64,000 bases of DNA from Halichoerus grypus (GCF_964656455.1 NC_135717.1:146520308-146584307), one strand, 5' to 3'. Numbered from the stretch's first letter, positions 45,863 to 58,748 are shown. Notes: generated from the letters alone by a model not told the origin. Numbers and translations: made by a program.

Positions 45863-46134
45863 ACTTGCACATGTCCAGACCCTTCTATACATTCAGGAAG
45901 AGAAATTTTCATATCCCTAGTAGTCATATTTTTAATTGTCCAATAATAGACAATTCTGTTCCATTTATATTGGTGGAAGGAAAATATCTGATAGCCATGT
46001 TTTCTAAAATGTCATAAAAGGTGAACCTTTTCATTCACATAGAATATTTAAAAGCTAATATAGTATATCTCTGTGACAAATTACTTTACATCAGGTTATA
46101 GAAATAGGAAATGCATGTATTATATATAATTCAA

Positions 46135-46330
46135 GACAGAATTGGGTACCTAGATTATCTCATTTAATCCTATAGAACAGATGTTATTACTTCCGTGTCA
46201 GAGATGAGAAAATGCAGGTGGATAGAGGTTAGATTAATTGTTCAAGTTTTACTACTGGTGGGCAATGGAACTCGGTTTTGAACTAAGGCTGTTTGATTCT
46301 AATGTGTTTGTTCTTAAATATGCATCTGCA
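46135..46330 (+). mobile_element. MIR SINE
   Basis: ATCTCATTTAATCCTATAGA, GTCAGAGATGAGAAAATGCA, GGGCAATGGAACTCGGTTTT and AAGGCTGTTTGATTCTAATG follow MIR order. Confidence 0.75.
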
Positions 46331-46547
46331 GAGAACAGACCTGTTCTGTTCTGTTATGGGCCACATAACAGAAAAGAATCTCTGAAGATTAAGGCTCAGT
46401 TCCATTGCCAGGTCATTCACAAAAGTGCTGGAAAGTACCATTAGCTTGGCGCAGTAAAGAACTAGGCATCAAAATCCTGATACTAAAGAATTCTGATTCT
46501 TTTTATTTATCGGTAAATCTAATCTGAAGAGAAAGGAAGGAGGTAAT

Positions 46548-46744
46548 GGGGCAGCTGGGTAGCTCAGTTGTTAAACGTCTGCCTTCGGCTCAAGTCATGA
46601 TCCCAAGGTCCTGGGATCGAGCCCCGCATTAGGCTCCCTGCTCAGTGGAGAGCCTGCTTCTCCCTCTGCCACTCCCCCTGCTTGTGTTCCCTCTCTCGAT
46701 GTCTCTCTCTCTGTCAAATGAATAATTAAAATATTAAAAAAAAA
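46548..46744 (+). mobile_element. Can-SINE
   Basis: Head GGGGCAGCTGGGTAGCTCAG, GATCGAGCCCCGCATTAGGC body, CT tract and A tail. Duplication AAGGAGGTAAT at 46537-46547 and 46745-46755. Head carries two substitutions relative to the other copies. Confidence 0.94.
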
Positions 46745-46841
46745 AAGGAGGTAATTGTTCTTCATACAGTCATCTACTTTTCAGGGTATAAAATCAGTGA
46801 CATTTTATCAAAAGTATATCTAACATAAAATATTTTCTCTA

Positions 46842-46906
46842 CCTATCATCTATCGATCGATCCATCCATCCATCCATCATCTACCTATCATCTATCTACC
46901 TATCAG
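46842..46906 (+). repeat. (ATCC/ATCT)n tetranucleotide repeat
   Basis: Mixed CTAT, CATC and GATC units with ATCCATCCATCC in the middle. Confidence 0.85.
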
Positions 46907-47954
46907 TCTGATATTTTATATATATGTATGTGTGTAAGTAAATAATATTTCAAGTTGACAGTAATCTTAAATTCTGTTGAATAATAAGTACATCAGATTA
47001 TTTATTTTCCTACCTAGAATAACCTGAAAAAACACTCATAAATATATGAATGAGAGTTTGAGATAACCAAGATAAATTGGTCCAAAATGCATTACACTTA
47101 AAAGAGATAGAGATATAGATAGATAGTTGCATATAGGTTTTAAAATTCCACAACCTATTTATTTTTCAATAATATATTTTCAAATCCTAAATCTAGATTG
47201 GTCATTAATTAAATAATATATCCCATGAATTGGAGTGAAATATATATACATATATATATCTCAAATATGGGATTTTACTTTACATTTAATTTTAATTTAC
47301 TTTATTATTTGCTATTACTTTTAAAAATTTGAAATAAAGTGTACCAATATTAAAACATCTGTGCTTAGAAAAACATAAATTGTTTACAAATCAGAGTAAA
47401 TATTGCTTTGTTAGTAGGAAAAGTCATAGGTTAACTTTGTAATAAAGTTAAAAATTGTATATAGGCAAATATGCAACTCCCTGCATGCATGGGTTATCTT
47501 ACAAATTGTTCTGTCCTTTTAAAAATATTCTTGTTTCTAAAGGATTGTTTCTCAATTAAGTATATTCTATGCTTAACATCTGGAAAGCGACATATATTTC
47601 ATAGAAGAAGATACGTGCTACAGGAAAATCACAAAATGATGCAGACACCCTGAAGGAGTTGACAGTAGGTAGGAAAGTCCTTTCCAAGGAGGTCTAAAAA
47701 ACAACAAAAAAACCCACTTCAAAACAAAACAAAAATTGAATTAAATTGATAAAATTACATTACTATTTTTGGAGAAAATATTTAATTTTCTATACTTCAA
47801 AACACACTTCATGTGAATTAAAAATAAAGAAAACTGGAAAAATATTTGTAACATATATGGACAAAGTTTTTCCACTGATTATGTTATTATTACTATAGTA
47901 TAAAAATTGAAAATTACATAATATTGGTTCTTTTAATTTTTTCACATGAAGTTT
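46907..47954. other. Unassigned AT-rich sequence
   Basis: No gene seen. Short TATATA and GATAGATAGATAG runs occur. Confidence 0.5.
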
Positions 47955-47965
47955 TCAGATTGTGA

Positions 47966-48153
47966 ATGATATTATTTATTTATTTTTGTGAGAGAGAGAG
48001 AGAGAGAGAGAGTAGGAGCAGAGGGGTAGGGGCAGAGGGAGAAGCAGACTCCTCGCTGAGCAGGGAGCTGGACGTGGGACTTGATCCCAGGACCCTGGGA
48101 CCATGACCGGAGCCGAAGGCAGATGCTTAACTGACTGAGCCACCCAGGCATCC
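47966..48153 (-). mobile_element. Can-SINE
   Basis: Minus-strand copy with an expanded (GA)n run (47993-48011), GACTTGATCCCAGGACCCTG, ACTGAGCCACCCAGGCATCC head. Duplication TCAGATTGTGA at 47955-47965 and 48154-48164. Confidence 0.93.
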
Positions 48154-48171
48154 TCAGATTGTGATATTCTT

Positions 48172-48378
48172 TTTTTTTTTTTTAAGATTTTATTTATTTA
48201 TTTGACAGAGAGAGACACAGCGAGAGAGGGAACACGAGCAGGGGGAGTGGGAGAGGGAGAAGCAGGCTTCCCGCGGAGCAGGGAGCCCGATGTGGGGCTC
48301 GACCCCAGGACCCTGGGATCACGCTTAATGACTGAGCCGAAGGCAGACGCTTAATGACTGAGCCACCCAGGTGCCCAA
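48172..48378 (-). mobile_element. Can-SINE with an internal sequence conversion
   Basis: Minus-strand copy with AGATTTTATTTATTTATTTG and head GAGCCACCCAGGTGCCC. ACGCTTAATGACTGAGCC occurs at 48321-48338 and again at 48348-48365; other copies have the ATGACCTGAGCC phrase at the first site. Duplication TGATATTCTT at 48162-48171 and 48379-48388, overlapping the right TSD of the preceding SINE. Confidence 0.93.
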
Positions 48379-48479
48379 TGATATTCTTGATATCACTGAT
48401 ATACAGCTTCTTTTATAACAATAAAATAATAATAGAGTTTCTAAGCATTTCTTTAGATAGCAGGGGTAAATTAGATTAT

Positions 48480-48785
48480 TGTTTGAAAATACACATTTCC
48501 TCCCTCCCCCATATCCATGGGCAGAAAATACTTTCAGGCCTCTTGACTTGGGGCTTGGTCACCTGACTTGCTTTGGCCAATAAAACGTCAGTGACTATTG
48601 CAGCAGCTTGAGGAGGATTGAGAAGTTCTTGGGCTCGTTCTTTCACATTTCTGCCATCCCCATAAGAAGAAAAGGGTAGATTTGGGCTAGCTTGCTGGTC
48701 CTGAAAGGAAGTTGAAATACGTGGAGCAGAGCTGACAAATTCCAGCATGACACTGACTGTAGGAATCAACTACAAATACTTTGAT
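48480..48785 (+). mobile_element. MLT1-like MaLR LTR fragment (ancient)
   Basis: GGGGCTTGGTCACCTGACTT, GCTTTGGCCAATAAAACGTC, TTGAGAAGTTCTTGGGCTCG, TTGGGCTAGCTTGCTGGTCC and ACGTGGAGCAGAGCTGACAA follow MLT1 LTR order. The 3' end of the LTR is missing. Confidence 0.6.
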
Positions 48786-49475
48786 AGAAACTACAAATGC
48801 TAAAGTTAGGAGGAGTCTTACCGACCTACTGCATTTAAATTACTGGAAAATGGGGGAGGGGGGTAAAGTGACGTTCTTTTGAGGAAGTACGTGTGGTTGA
48901 TCAGTGGGTAAGTTGAATGACTTGATACGGGCAAACACATAAGAATAGATTAGTGACTTTTCAACAATATAGATGAGAAATTTTTACAAAGGTACTTATC
49001 AGGGTAAATTAATGGCAATGGAAAAGATGAATCAGGAGATACTTTAAGAACAAGAAGTTGTAGAACTTAGTATTGATTATATAGTATGGTGTCGGTCATA
49101 TGTGACAAAGGGAATGAACATATCAATATTTAGGGACAGATTGATAATGAGAATGATGGTTATTAAAATTGAAGTGCAAAATTGTTAGTGCAATGGTCAC
49201 CTAACAAAAACACTAGAAGTGGAAGAAAGTTTGGCTGCCCTTTGACCATTCCCATGTAAAGAGAGTTGTCAGGGGATATCTGCAGTGTCTGCAGTACCAA
49301 AATATCTTAAAATAGTAAGACTAACCTGTTCAGAGTAATACGTGCTAGGCATTCTTATTACTGATATCATGTATTTTCTTATTTAATCTGAATCATTTTA
49401 TAGTGACAGAAATGTTACCTTCATTATATTAATGGGAGAGTTTATATTTTTTTGCCTAAATTCACAAACAGTAAG
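48786..49475. other. Unassigned sequence
   Basis: No gene or repeat recognised. Confidence 0.5.
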
Positions 49476-49488
49476 AAAGAGGAATGGC

Positions 49489-49693
49489 GGGGCGCCTGGG
49501 TGGCTCAGTCGTTAAGCGTCTGCCTTCGGCTCAGGTCATGGTCCCGGGGTCCTGGGATCGAGCCCCACATCGGGCTCCATGCTAGGCTGGAAGCCTGCTT
49601 CTCCCTCTCCCACTCCCCCTGCTTGTGTTCCCTCTCTCGCTGTGTCTCTCTCTGTCAAATACATAAATAAAATCTTTAAAAAAAAAAAAAAAA
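49489..49693 (+). mobile_element. Can-SINE, young
   Basis: GGGGCGCCTGGGTGGCTCAG head, GTTAAGCGTCTGCCTTCGGC body, CT tract, A tail. Exact duplication AAAGAGGAATGGC at 49476-49488 and 49694-49706. Confidence 0.95.
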
Positions 49694-49706
49694 AAAGAGG
49701 AATGGC

Positions 49707-50460
49707 AGGCTTAAAACAAAAGTTGTCAAACATAGGACCTCATGGCCTTAACCACTAGCCTCGACTGAAGAATTGAAAGGAATGAATGAGGACAATTTCC
49801 CTATGAAATATCATAAGCATCAAGTTTATTCACTCTTGTCATGTACAGAATATTTTCTCACAGAAAGGTATGTGAATTGATGAAAAAAAACCCAAATCTC
49901 AATTTTTTTTTTACTTTCATAAGTAAATGTCATATAGTGTGTGTATATGTGTGTTAGCCATAAAGTGTTATGGTTAAGTAGATAATGTTACGTGTTCCTC
50001 ACATGTCACTATAATCAGAACAGATCAACCAAAGAAAGAATAACTAGGGTAATCAATCTAGTATAATCATAATGTTTTTCCTGAAGATACCACACACTTA
50101 CCACGCAGTGTTAAACTTAGTCTCTCTTACTCTAGGAGAGAAAAATAAAGCAAATAAGTAAATAAAATATCAAGTAGTTGTAAATTATTGAAAAAAAAAA
50201 GTGTGGTAGCAGTACACAGAGTGACCACAGGAGGGGGAAGCTGGAGCAATCTTTCTGAGGAGGTGATAGTTGAAGTGAATATATAAAATGGGGGAGTAAT
50301 CCATGAGGATATCTGAGGGAATGATGTTCTTGGTAGAGGGAACAGCAAAGTAAATGTCCTATGGCGAGCTCATTCTTGGTGCACTCTAGGGTTAGCAAAG
50401 ATACCTATGTGGTAAATTTACAACAAAGCCAAGCCCTATATTTGCTGCCTCACATTTTTC
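49707..50460. other. Unassigned sequence
   Basis: No gene seen. The minus-strand frames at 50127-50398 have no recognisable domain. Confidence 0.5.
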
Positions 50461-50461
50461 C

Positions 50462-52090
50462 TCATCTATTTTTTTTTTCCTAGTAAATACATGTTGTTTT
50501 TTAGAACAATTTTAGGTTCACAGCAAAACTGAGCAGAAGGCATGGAGAGTTTCCATATATCCTTTGTCTCCTCCCATGCACAGCCTCCCCCAATATCAAT
50601 ATCTTGCACCAGTGATGCATATGTTATAGTCCATACACATACACTGACATATTATTATCACTTCTACATTTTGTGGGTTTTGACAGATATATAATGACAT
50701 GTATTCACCATTACAGTGACATACAGAATAGTTTCACTACTCTAAAAACCCTTGTGCTCTGCCTAGTCATTCCTTCCTCCTAACCCCTGGCAATCACTGA
50801 TCTTTTAACTGTCTCCATAGTTTTTCCTTTTCCAGAATCTGGTTGGAGTCATACAGTATGTAACCTTTTCCTACTGGCTTCTTTCACTTAGTCATGTGCA
50901 TTTAACTTTCCTCCATGTCTTTTCATAGCTTGATAGCTCATTTCTTTTTAGATCTGAATACTACCTCATTGTTAAGATGTAGCATAGTGTATTTATCCAC
51001 CTCCTAATGAAAGACATCTTGGTTGCATCCAAGTTTTAGAAATTATAAATAAAGCTGCTATAAATATCTGTGTATTGGTTTTGTGTAAACATAAGTTTTC
51101 ATCTCCTTTGTTTAAGCACAAAAAAACATGACTGCTAGATCACATGGTAAGATTATGTTTCATTTTATAAGAAATTACCAACCGTCTTCCAAAGTTACTG
51201 TATCATTTTACATTTCCACCGACAATGAATGAGAATTTGTGTTGTTCCACATCCTCACCAATATTTGGTTTTGTCAGTGTTCTAGATTTTTGCCATTTTA
51301 ATAGGCATGTCATGATATCTTCTTTTAATTTGTAACCCCCTTATAATTTATGATGCCACTACCTTTTCCTTCTTTTTATTCCATCTATCTTTTCATATGC
51401 TTATTTGCCACTTGTGTATCTTCTTTGGTAAAGTGTTTCTTAAGTCCTTTTGCCCATTTTTTTATTGGGCTATTACATTTCTTATTATTGAGTTTTAAGA
51501 ATTATTTGTATATTTGAATAACAGTCTGTCTTATTCAAGCAACTATAACAAAAAACAATAGCCTGAGTGGCCTGTAAAAAACAGAAATTCATTTCTCACA
51601 CATCTAGAAGCTGGGAGTCCAAGATCAAGGGTCTGGTAGATTGGTTGTTAATTTGAAAGTCCATTTGTTTATTGCTGGTATATATGAAATTGATTGACTT
51701 TTTTTATACTAATCTTATATCCTGCAACCTTGCTACAATTGCTTCTTAGTTCCAAGGATCTTATATCCAATTATTTTGGATTTACTATAAAGACAATCAT
51801 GTCTTCTACAAACAAAGACAATTTTATATCTTACTTCCCAATACATATACCTTTTCTTTTTTTGTTTTTTTATTTCTTGTTTTATTGTAGTAGTTAGTAC
51901 TTCCAGTATGATGTTAAGAAGTTGTGAGAGGGGATATTCTTGCTTTTCTAAATCTTAGCCAGAAAGTTTGCAGTTCCTCACCATTAAGTAGAATGTTACC
52001 TGTAGTTTTTTTTTTTTTTTTTTGGTAGATGTTGTTTATCCAGTTGAGGAACTGCCTTTTATACCTAGTCTGCTGATATTTCCATAGTAT
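50462..52090 (-). mobile_element. Old L1M (3' UTR and ORF2 C-terminal half), interrupted
   Basis: Antisense L1 text starts with the 3' UTR (AACAATTTTAGGTTCACAGC, ACTGATCTTTTAACTGTCTC). It passes into ORF2 (GCTATAAATATCTGTGTATT, TTCCACATCCTCACCAATAT) and, after a break at 51535-51655, continues in the RT region (ATCCTGCAACCTTGCTACAA, ACTTCCAGTATGATGTTAAG, CAGTTGAGGAACTGCC). All frames are broken. A T-run (52003-52022) interrupts it near the end. Confidence 0.8.
51535..51655 (-). mobile_element. MaLR LTR 3' fragment inside the L1M
   Basis: CAACTATAACAAAAAACAAT, CAGAAATTCATTTCTCACAC and GAAGCTGGGAGTCCAAGATC are the reverse complement of the 3' end of a MaLR LTR of the same kind as 37315-37810. 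The remainder of the LTR is missing. Confidence 0.65.
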
Positions 52091-52369
52091 ATCTTTAGAT
52101 ATATAATGCATACATATATATATCTATTATTTTCAGATACAGAAAAATGAAGTCTTATGTGATAGTTTATTTATGTGGAAAAAGGCTAAAATATGAAGTA
52201 CAGGGAAATGAAAAAAAACAATACAATGAGTTTCAATTTGTTAACAGGTTATCAAATCTAAATATATTTAATAACATGATGATATTTTGCAATGAGATCT
52301 GGCAATGAGAGTGCTTCTTATATTATTTTTATTTCTTGGGCCTAAATTGTTATTCTTTATATGATTGTC

Positions 52370-52480
52370 AAGCTCCCCCCCACCCCGTCTCTCTCTCTCT
52401 CTCTGTTAAATACATACATACATATAGTATATATCATATGCAACAAAACATAATACACACATACATACATATACATATTT
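52370..52480 (+). repeat. Simple repeats (CT)n, (ACAT)n, (CATA)n
   Basis: A CT run followed by two blocks of CATA-type repeats. Confidence 0.8.
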
Positions 52481-54005
52481 GGGGTGGTGCTAGTGCTTTA
52501 AAAAAAAATTAAAACCATATCTATTTATACTCACCTGGAAACCACCTGTTAGCTTATAGCTTTTATAGAGAAATCATCTCATGTCCCCTGGTATCTGAGA
52601 TATTTCTAGAGAAATTAAAATATCTCTCTTCACCTCCAGGATCCAGGTAGCTCATTTGAACAGAGATCAGTTATGCTATATTTTCTTCAGTAGTGTTCAC
52701 CTGAATCTATAAAAAGTGTTACTATTATAACTAACAAATTTCTTAATTTATCTACCAGTGGGTCACACATAATAAATTTATTTGCTAAGAATTTATTATA
52801 TAAGGTTAACCACCTTTGAAAGAAATGTAAGAAAAAAACCTTTATAATTCAGAATGTAACCTGGATTTTAAAGAAATAAAGCAAGTAATTCTGCTGGACT
52901 TATCATATTTTAATTAATAGCAGAAATGGTATGCCTAGAAAAGTCAATCAGAAGCAAAATGAGGCATGTCTATTATAAATAGAGATTTTTAATTTATAAA
53001 TTCTTAATTTATAAATCAAAGTACATTTTATAGATACATACACATTTCAGAGATACTAATCTTTTATGCATTTATGATTAAAATGGTATAATTTTTTTTT
53101 AAATTTTCTTCTGAAGACAGATTTAGCCCTGTGTTCTATGTACTCCTCTTCCTCTCTTCTAACCTGCAACTGACTACAATTTCTTTGACCTTTTATTTCC
53201 CTTGCTGAACTCAGTATTTCAAAATAAGTTGTATTAGGTATTAGTTGTAAGTCATTCTCCTCTTTCTCAGTAATTTCTCATTATTTCTGCATTATCTCCT
53301 GTCTTCTTTCTCTGCAATTTTTTTTTTTAATCCTATACAAATGTTCAAACACTGCCTGGAGGGGTCCGTTATATATAATCATTAATATTCCTTAATAAAA
53401 GTGATACTTGCTTTTAAATGAACTCTATTGTGAAATATATTCTCCACAAGAATGGCTGAGGCAATTTCTTTTTCTCCATTTGTTGTAACCCCAAAGAAAC
53501 TGACTGCTATAACTTTCACATCCATACCTCTTTCTCAGACATTTCTTCTCAATTTGATTAAAAGCTGTCCATTATGAAAAAAAAAAAAGCTGTCCATTAT
53601 GAATCTTTGTTCAAATCCCACAGATCTCAAAATAAAGATAACTATATTAGCATTTGCAATATTTCTCTCAATATGTTGACTCTCATGCAATATGTTAACT
53701 CTCATTGTTTATTCTTATTTTGTTAAAAGGTATGAATGCCTGAGTAACAAAATCTGTTTATTGTACTACTTTCATATACTTTTCCCTTTCTTTGTTCCCA
53801 TTAATTTGCATATTTAAAGAAATAGTGAATTTATGAAATTCAATAATATATAGTGCCAGTCAATAGTAAAATAGAAACATGGTAGAACCTAATCAAACAA
53901 TGGTTAGGGTAGAAGGTATTTTTATTGGCTGATCCAAAATCTAACATGCCTGTCAAGTGTATCCTTATTTTATCAAAAGATGCACCTAGCTATTGGTACA
54001 CTTCA
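52481..54005. other. Unassigned AT-rich sequence
   Basis: No gene seen. AAAAGCTGTCCATTATGA is duplicated around an A-run at 53560-53603. CAATATGTTGACTCTCATG is tandemly repeated with one change near 53669-53707. Confidence 0.5.
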
Positions 54006-54009
54006 CTGT

Positions 54010-54165
54010 AAGATTCCTGATATTATTTTTATGTTTATTTATTTATATTGATGTACAATTGTCACACAATGTTTCAATTAATTTCAGGTGCATAACATAG
54101 TGATTCAATAACTCTATATGTAATCTATGCTCGTCATAAGTGTAGCTACCATCTGTAGTGATGAA
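54010..54165 (-). mobile_element. L1MA-type 3' UTR fragment
   Basis: Antisense text TTCAGGTGCATAACATAGTG, ATTCAATAACTCTATATGTA and AGTGTAGCTACCATCTG. Confidence 0.75.
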
Positions 54166-54194
54166 GACCATGGAAAAAGTGGAGAAGGGAGGGA

Positions 54195-54275
54195 AACAGA
54201 TAGACGATAGATGATAGAGAAAGAGAGAGAGAGAGAGAGAGAGATGATAGATAGATAGATAAGAGATAGAGGAAT
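54195..54275 (+). repeat. (GATA)n and (GA)n repeats
   Basis: GATAGATGATAG units around a GAGAGAGA core. Confidence 0.85.
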
Positions 54276-55480
54276 ATTAAACCCTGACTGAGTTATGAGG
54301 AACTCTTAAATATGTGGTCCAGTAGAAGAGAAAGAGAAGGAAAATAAACTACCAAAAAAATAGGAAAACCAAACAAACAAAACAAATATATGAGAAGGTG
54401 ATGTTGGAGAAGTAAAGGGAAAAATGTTCAAAAAGGATTTAATAGTCACCCTTTCAATACTGATGGGAAGCCAAGATAAGAACTGAAAAGTGTCCAGTGA
54501 ATTTATTAACAAGAGTCAATTGGCTACCCGAGAAAGTTTGGAAGACACATGAAGGCAGAGGAAGATTGGAGAGAATTGAAGATAAAGTCATGAAAATCGT
54601 GCCTGGGAAAAGAAAAAAAAAAAAAGTCTTTGAGCAGAAACAAGGATGACATCTAGAGGGGAATGTGCTATCCCAGCCATGGAATAGTAACTATGTGCAG
54701 TGAACACAGAGACGTCCAACTAGAAGGATTTTACAAAGAAAATAGATTTGAAGATCAGGAATGAAAGTTTTACAGAGTGAGGTGGATACCTGAGAAGTCA
54801 GAAGTAAAGGAAAGACCGAACACTGATGAAAGTTTGGGTTCTTCCTCCCACTATAAAAGGTGGAAAGAAGAGAGAAATGGATGCAGATTGAAGTAAGTTT
54901 TAGATTTAGAGGCAAAAGAATGTGGGGGAACATGCCAGATGATTTTGTTTTCTCAATGAAAGTACAAGATTATCAGCTGTAAAAAAACCAAAACCAACCA
55001 AACAAACAAACAAAAAACCAGGAGAGCAAAGAAAGCAAGGGAAATTTAAAAAGCAATAAAAAATACTTTTCTAAAAATGTAATTTTCTAAAAAGCTGACT
55101 TCTCAAATGATGTCTGGAAGGAGAGAATATGTGACAAAGGTGTCCCATGGTCTTTGAGATACAAAGCACTGAATTTGCCTGCTGTTCCTAAACTTCAGGT
55201 TTCCCCACAATGATAAAAATAAGAATGTTCCAAGATGGAATAATTTCACCCAGAGTGAGCATGAGGCTTGTTGGGAAGATATGATGATATAAAGTGGCCT
55301 CTACTCCAAGCCATAAAGGACAGATGGAACCTGCACGAGAGACAATAGGAAAAGCAGTGTTCTTGGGTATGAATAGTAAAAGTAAATGCTTCAAAGTAAA
55401 ACATTCTGGGAGATCCTGCTGTGCCATACTCATCAGGGGTTGGAGGTGCCATTCCTGCTTTTCTTTCCTGTCTTCTGAAT

Positions 55481-55483
<3 letters not shown>
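54276..55483. other. Unassigned sequence
   Basis: Purine-rich, with a C/A-rich run at about 54985-55020. No gene seen; the 126-residue minus frame at 55188-55568 begins in a CA repeat and has no domain. Confidence 0.5.

Positions 55484-55516
<33 letters not shown>
55484..55516 (+). repeat. (TG)n microsatellite
   Basis: About sixteen uninterrupted GT units. Confidence 0.95.
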
Positions 55517-55517
<1 letters not shown>

Positions 55518-55603
55518 TAACAATTGTAGTTTATAATAGCAAAGATAATAATGGAAATGGTGATACATATGCCATTAAATGTGGTTGTTGTCTTACAAGG
55601 ATT

Positions 55604-55790
55604 TATTTTTTTGGAAGATTTTATTTATTTAATTGAGAGAGAGCACGACTGGTGGGGAGAGGCAGAGGCAGAGGGAGAAGCAGACTCCCCGCGGAGCAGG
55701 GAGCTGGATACGGGGCTCCATCTCAGGACCCTGGGATCATGACCTGAGCTGAAGGCAGATGCTTAACCGACTGAGCCATCCAGGCATCCC
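55604..55790 (-). mobile_element. Can-SINE
   Basis: AGATTTTATTTATTTAATTG, CTCAGGACCCTGGGATCATG, GATGCTTAACCGACTGAGCC and head CATCCAGGCATCCC. Flanks share TACAAGGAT (about 55594 and 55797), the core of its target duplication. Confidence 0.93.
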
Positions 55791-55799
55791 ATGTACTAC

Positions 55800-57696
55800 A
55801 AGGATATTTTTGTACATCTGAGATTTCCTTCAAAATCTGGGAAAGATACAAAAGTCAAAGAATTGGGGCATTTTGCTGTTGTTACCTGGGCTGCATGTGC
55901 TAAGGGCAAGGCACACTCTTAAAGAGGGCAGAAACCACAGAACGTTGACTGACTTTTTCTTTCTTTTTTTTTTTTTTTTCTTTTACTCTATGGACTCTTG
56001 GTCTTTATTTGTTACTATTATTATTTTCTTACCCCTGTTCCCCTTAAACTAGAATCTCTTTCAGGGGCAGGGCTGTCGTTATATTTCAGTACAATAAACA
56101 CAGCTGAAGTACTTAAAAGGACTTGTATTAAATGCATACATAATTTAAAAGAAGGTAAAAGGGGAAAAATGGTATTGCTGCAGTTTTTTAGGCTCACGAA
56201 TTAAGGGACAGAATTATTTTTAAGTCTGAAAAACTAATTCTCATTGCATTTATTCTCGTCTCTGATTGTTCCTGTGTGTGAAATACTTTTACCTGTCTTT
56301 AGCCCAAACTGTAATGTAAATTAGTTATTTTCAAGCACATTTGTTGAATCATCATTAAATTTGTACAGATATCATATGTTCCATTTCTTTTATAAATCAC
56401 AGATTTCCTCTCATTGAACATTTAGCAAGATAGATTGTCAATAAACTTATTAAAATGATCAAATGAACATGAATATTTATTAGTGACATATCAGACTGAC
56501 ATTGCCAGTTGCTTACACCTTTGAGCTGGAAATACTACTCTGAGGTAAATCCATAAAAATATTTAGATTAAAATTTCATGGACATATGTATCAAATCATA
56601 CATGTAATTGAACTACTAAAAAAAGAAACTGTGGACAAGTTCACTTAAAAAATAGATTTAGCTTTAAATGAAGCTGATTGGTTGTAAAGTTTTTTCAATA
56701 TTTATATCATTGTTTTCTGAACAAATGCTTACCAACAAAATGAAGAGTAACATAAATGCAAACTTCATATTATAAGCTTCTCCAGGAATTACATTGCTAT
56801 AACATGTAAATCTGCCATTACCTAAAATAATTTGTGTACATGTCAAATATTTGTACATAGTTATGTGTGTGTGTATTTCTTGTCATTTTAGACAGATATG
56901 AATTCAGATAGAGTTTATAACATGTAGAGATTTTTGTGGAAATACTGAGGCACATTACAGGTCAAAGAAATTTATGTGACAAACAAAATCATGTATTTTG
57001 TATATATGTGTGCAGTTATATTATTGAGAACTAAAGTGACAAAAGCAATATACAAACTCACCCAGAATACTATCTCCAGATTTTCCAGTTTTTAAAATGA
57101 AAGGTTAAGGTGATCAGAAATATCTGCAAGTAAACCCAAAGGACAAATTTGGTTGGGTTCTTGAAGCTTTATGGTGGTGAGCTGCTGGACATTAATAATA
57201 TCATTTGTCACGGGAAAACTTAAAAACACGGCATTCACTCTCAGCGATGGTATCAGAAAAATATTGACTTTACCCCTTTGTCCTGACCAAGCAATCAACA
57301 GCAATAAACGTGAAATAACATCACATTTCATTCAACGGTAGAATAGTTTAAGACTCTCCTACCTCAAATACAAATTTAACACGTACAATATGACTCAGTG
57401 TTTCAGTTTTATTCTGCTATAACATACAGGCAAAAAGCATTCTGAAAAAAAGTAGTTTAAAAGAAAAGAAAACATTTTATGACTTGTAACATTGAACAGC
57501 TTCTCTTCTCCCTGACCACATTACTGTGTAAAAGGATTTCTTATCAAACTTTCACCATAGCAAAGAAAAAGAAAGCTTCTCTTACCAGAATGGAATAAAG
57601 CGTCAACCTTGCTATAACGTGTTCTGCAGCTCTTGTTTGAAAAGACAGATCCAAAGCGGCTTTGTGCACACAACTGATCTGGCTGATCTCCAGTCC

Positions 57697-57698
<2 letters not shown>
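55800..57698. other. Unassigned AT-rich sequence
   Basis: No gene seen. A T-run lies at 55957-55979. Confidence 0.5.

Positions 57699-57699
<1 letters not shown>

Positions 57700-57738
<39 letters not shown>
57700..57738 (+). repeat. (CA)n microsatellite
   Basis: About nineteen uninterrupted CA units. Confidence 0.95.
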
Positions 57739-57740
<2 letters not shown>

Positions 57741-57745
<5 letters not shown>

Positions 57746-58095
57746 ATAACTGGCTCTCAAAAAAGTGTTGTAAACATTCATCATGATGGCAGTTGCATGT
57801 TGAATCTAGTCACTGTTACCCTAGTGGACTTTTTCCAAACAGGCCAATTATGTTTCTACTTTCCAATCTTGCTGTTTGGTTGTCTCTATTCAGTGCTCAG
57901 ATTAATATCCTTAAAGAAACCATGAATATCAGTGTCAGCTCTACTACCATGTCAAGACCTTCGGGTTCCGAAAGTATGGTTCAGACTTAAAAAAATAAAT
58001 ACATCAAGACGACGTTGTCTGATAGATTTACTTGGCATCCATATGTCTTTATTTTTAAAATTGACAATATTTGGCCCATTATTTACATGTGAATG
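57741..58095. other. Unassigned sequence
   Basis: No gene seen up to the L1 target duplication. Confidence 0.5.
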
Positions 58096-58110
58096 AGATA
58101 TCAGTATTTT
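58096..58110 (+). repeat. L1 target-site duplication, left copy
   Basis: AGATATCAGTATTTT, repeated exactly at 60456-60470. Confidence 0.93.
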
Positions 58111-58716
58111 CTTTTTTCTTTTTTTAACTTAATTTTATTATGTTATGTTAATCACCATACATTGCATCATTAGTTTTTGATGTCGTGTTCCATGATTCAT
58201 TGTTTGCCTATAACATCCAGTGCTCCATTCAATACATGTCCTCTTTGATACCCATCACCAGGCTAACCCATCCCCCCATACCCCCTCCGCTCAAGAACCC
58301 TCAGTTTGTTTCTCAGAGTCCATAGTCTCTCATGGTTCGTCTCCCCTTCCAATTTCCCACCCTTCAATTTTCCCTTCCTACTATCTTCTTTTTTTTCTTT
58401 TCATTTTAACATATAATGTATTATTTGTTTCAGAGGTACAGGTCTGTGATTCATCAGACTTACACAATTCATAGCACTCACCATAGCATATACCCTCCCC
58501 AATGTCCATCACCCAGGCACCCCATCCCTCCCACTCCCCACCACTCCAGCAACCCTAAGTTTGTTTCCTGAGATTAAGAATTCCTCATATCAGTGAGATC
58601 AGATGATACATGTCTTTCTCTGATTGACTTACTTAACTTAGCGTAATACCCTCTAGTTCCATCCACATTGTTGCAAATGGCAAAATTTCATTCTTTTTGA
58701 TGGCTGCATAATATTC

Positions 58717-58748
<32 letters not shown>

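Noticed and set aside
55188..55568. 126-codon minus-strand open frame
   Set aside because: Includes His-Thr repeats translated from the (TG)n microsatellite; no domain and ordinary AT-rich flanks.
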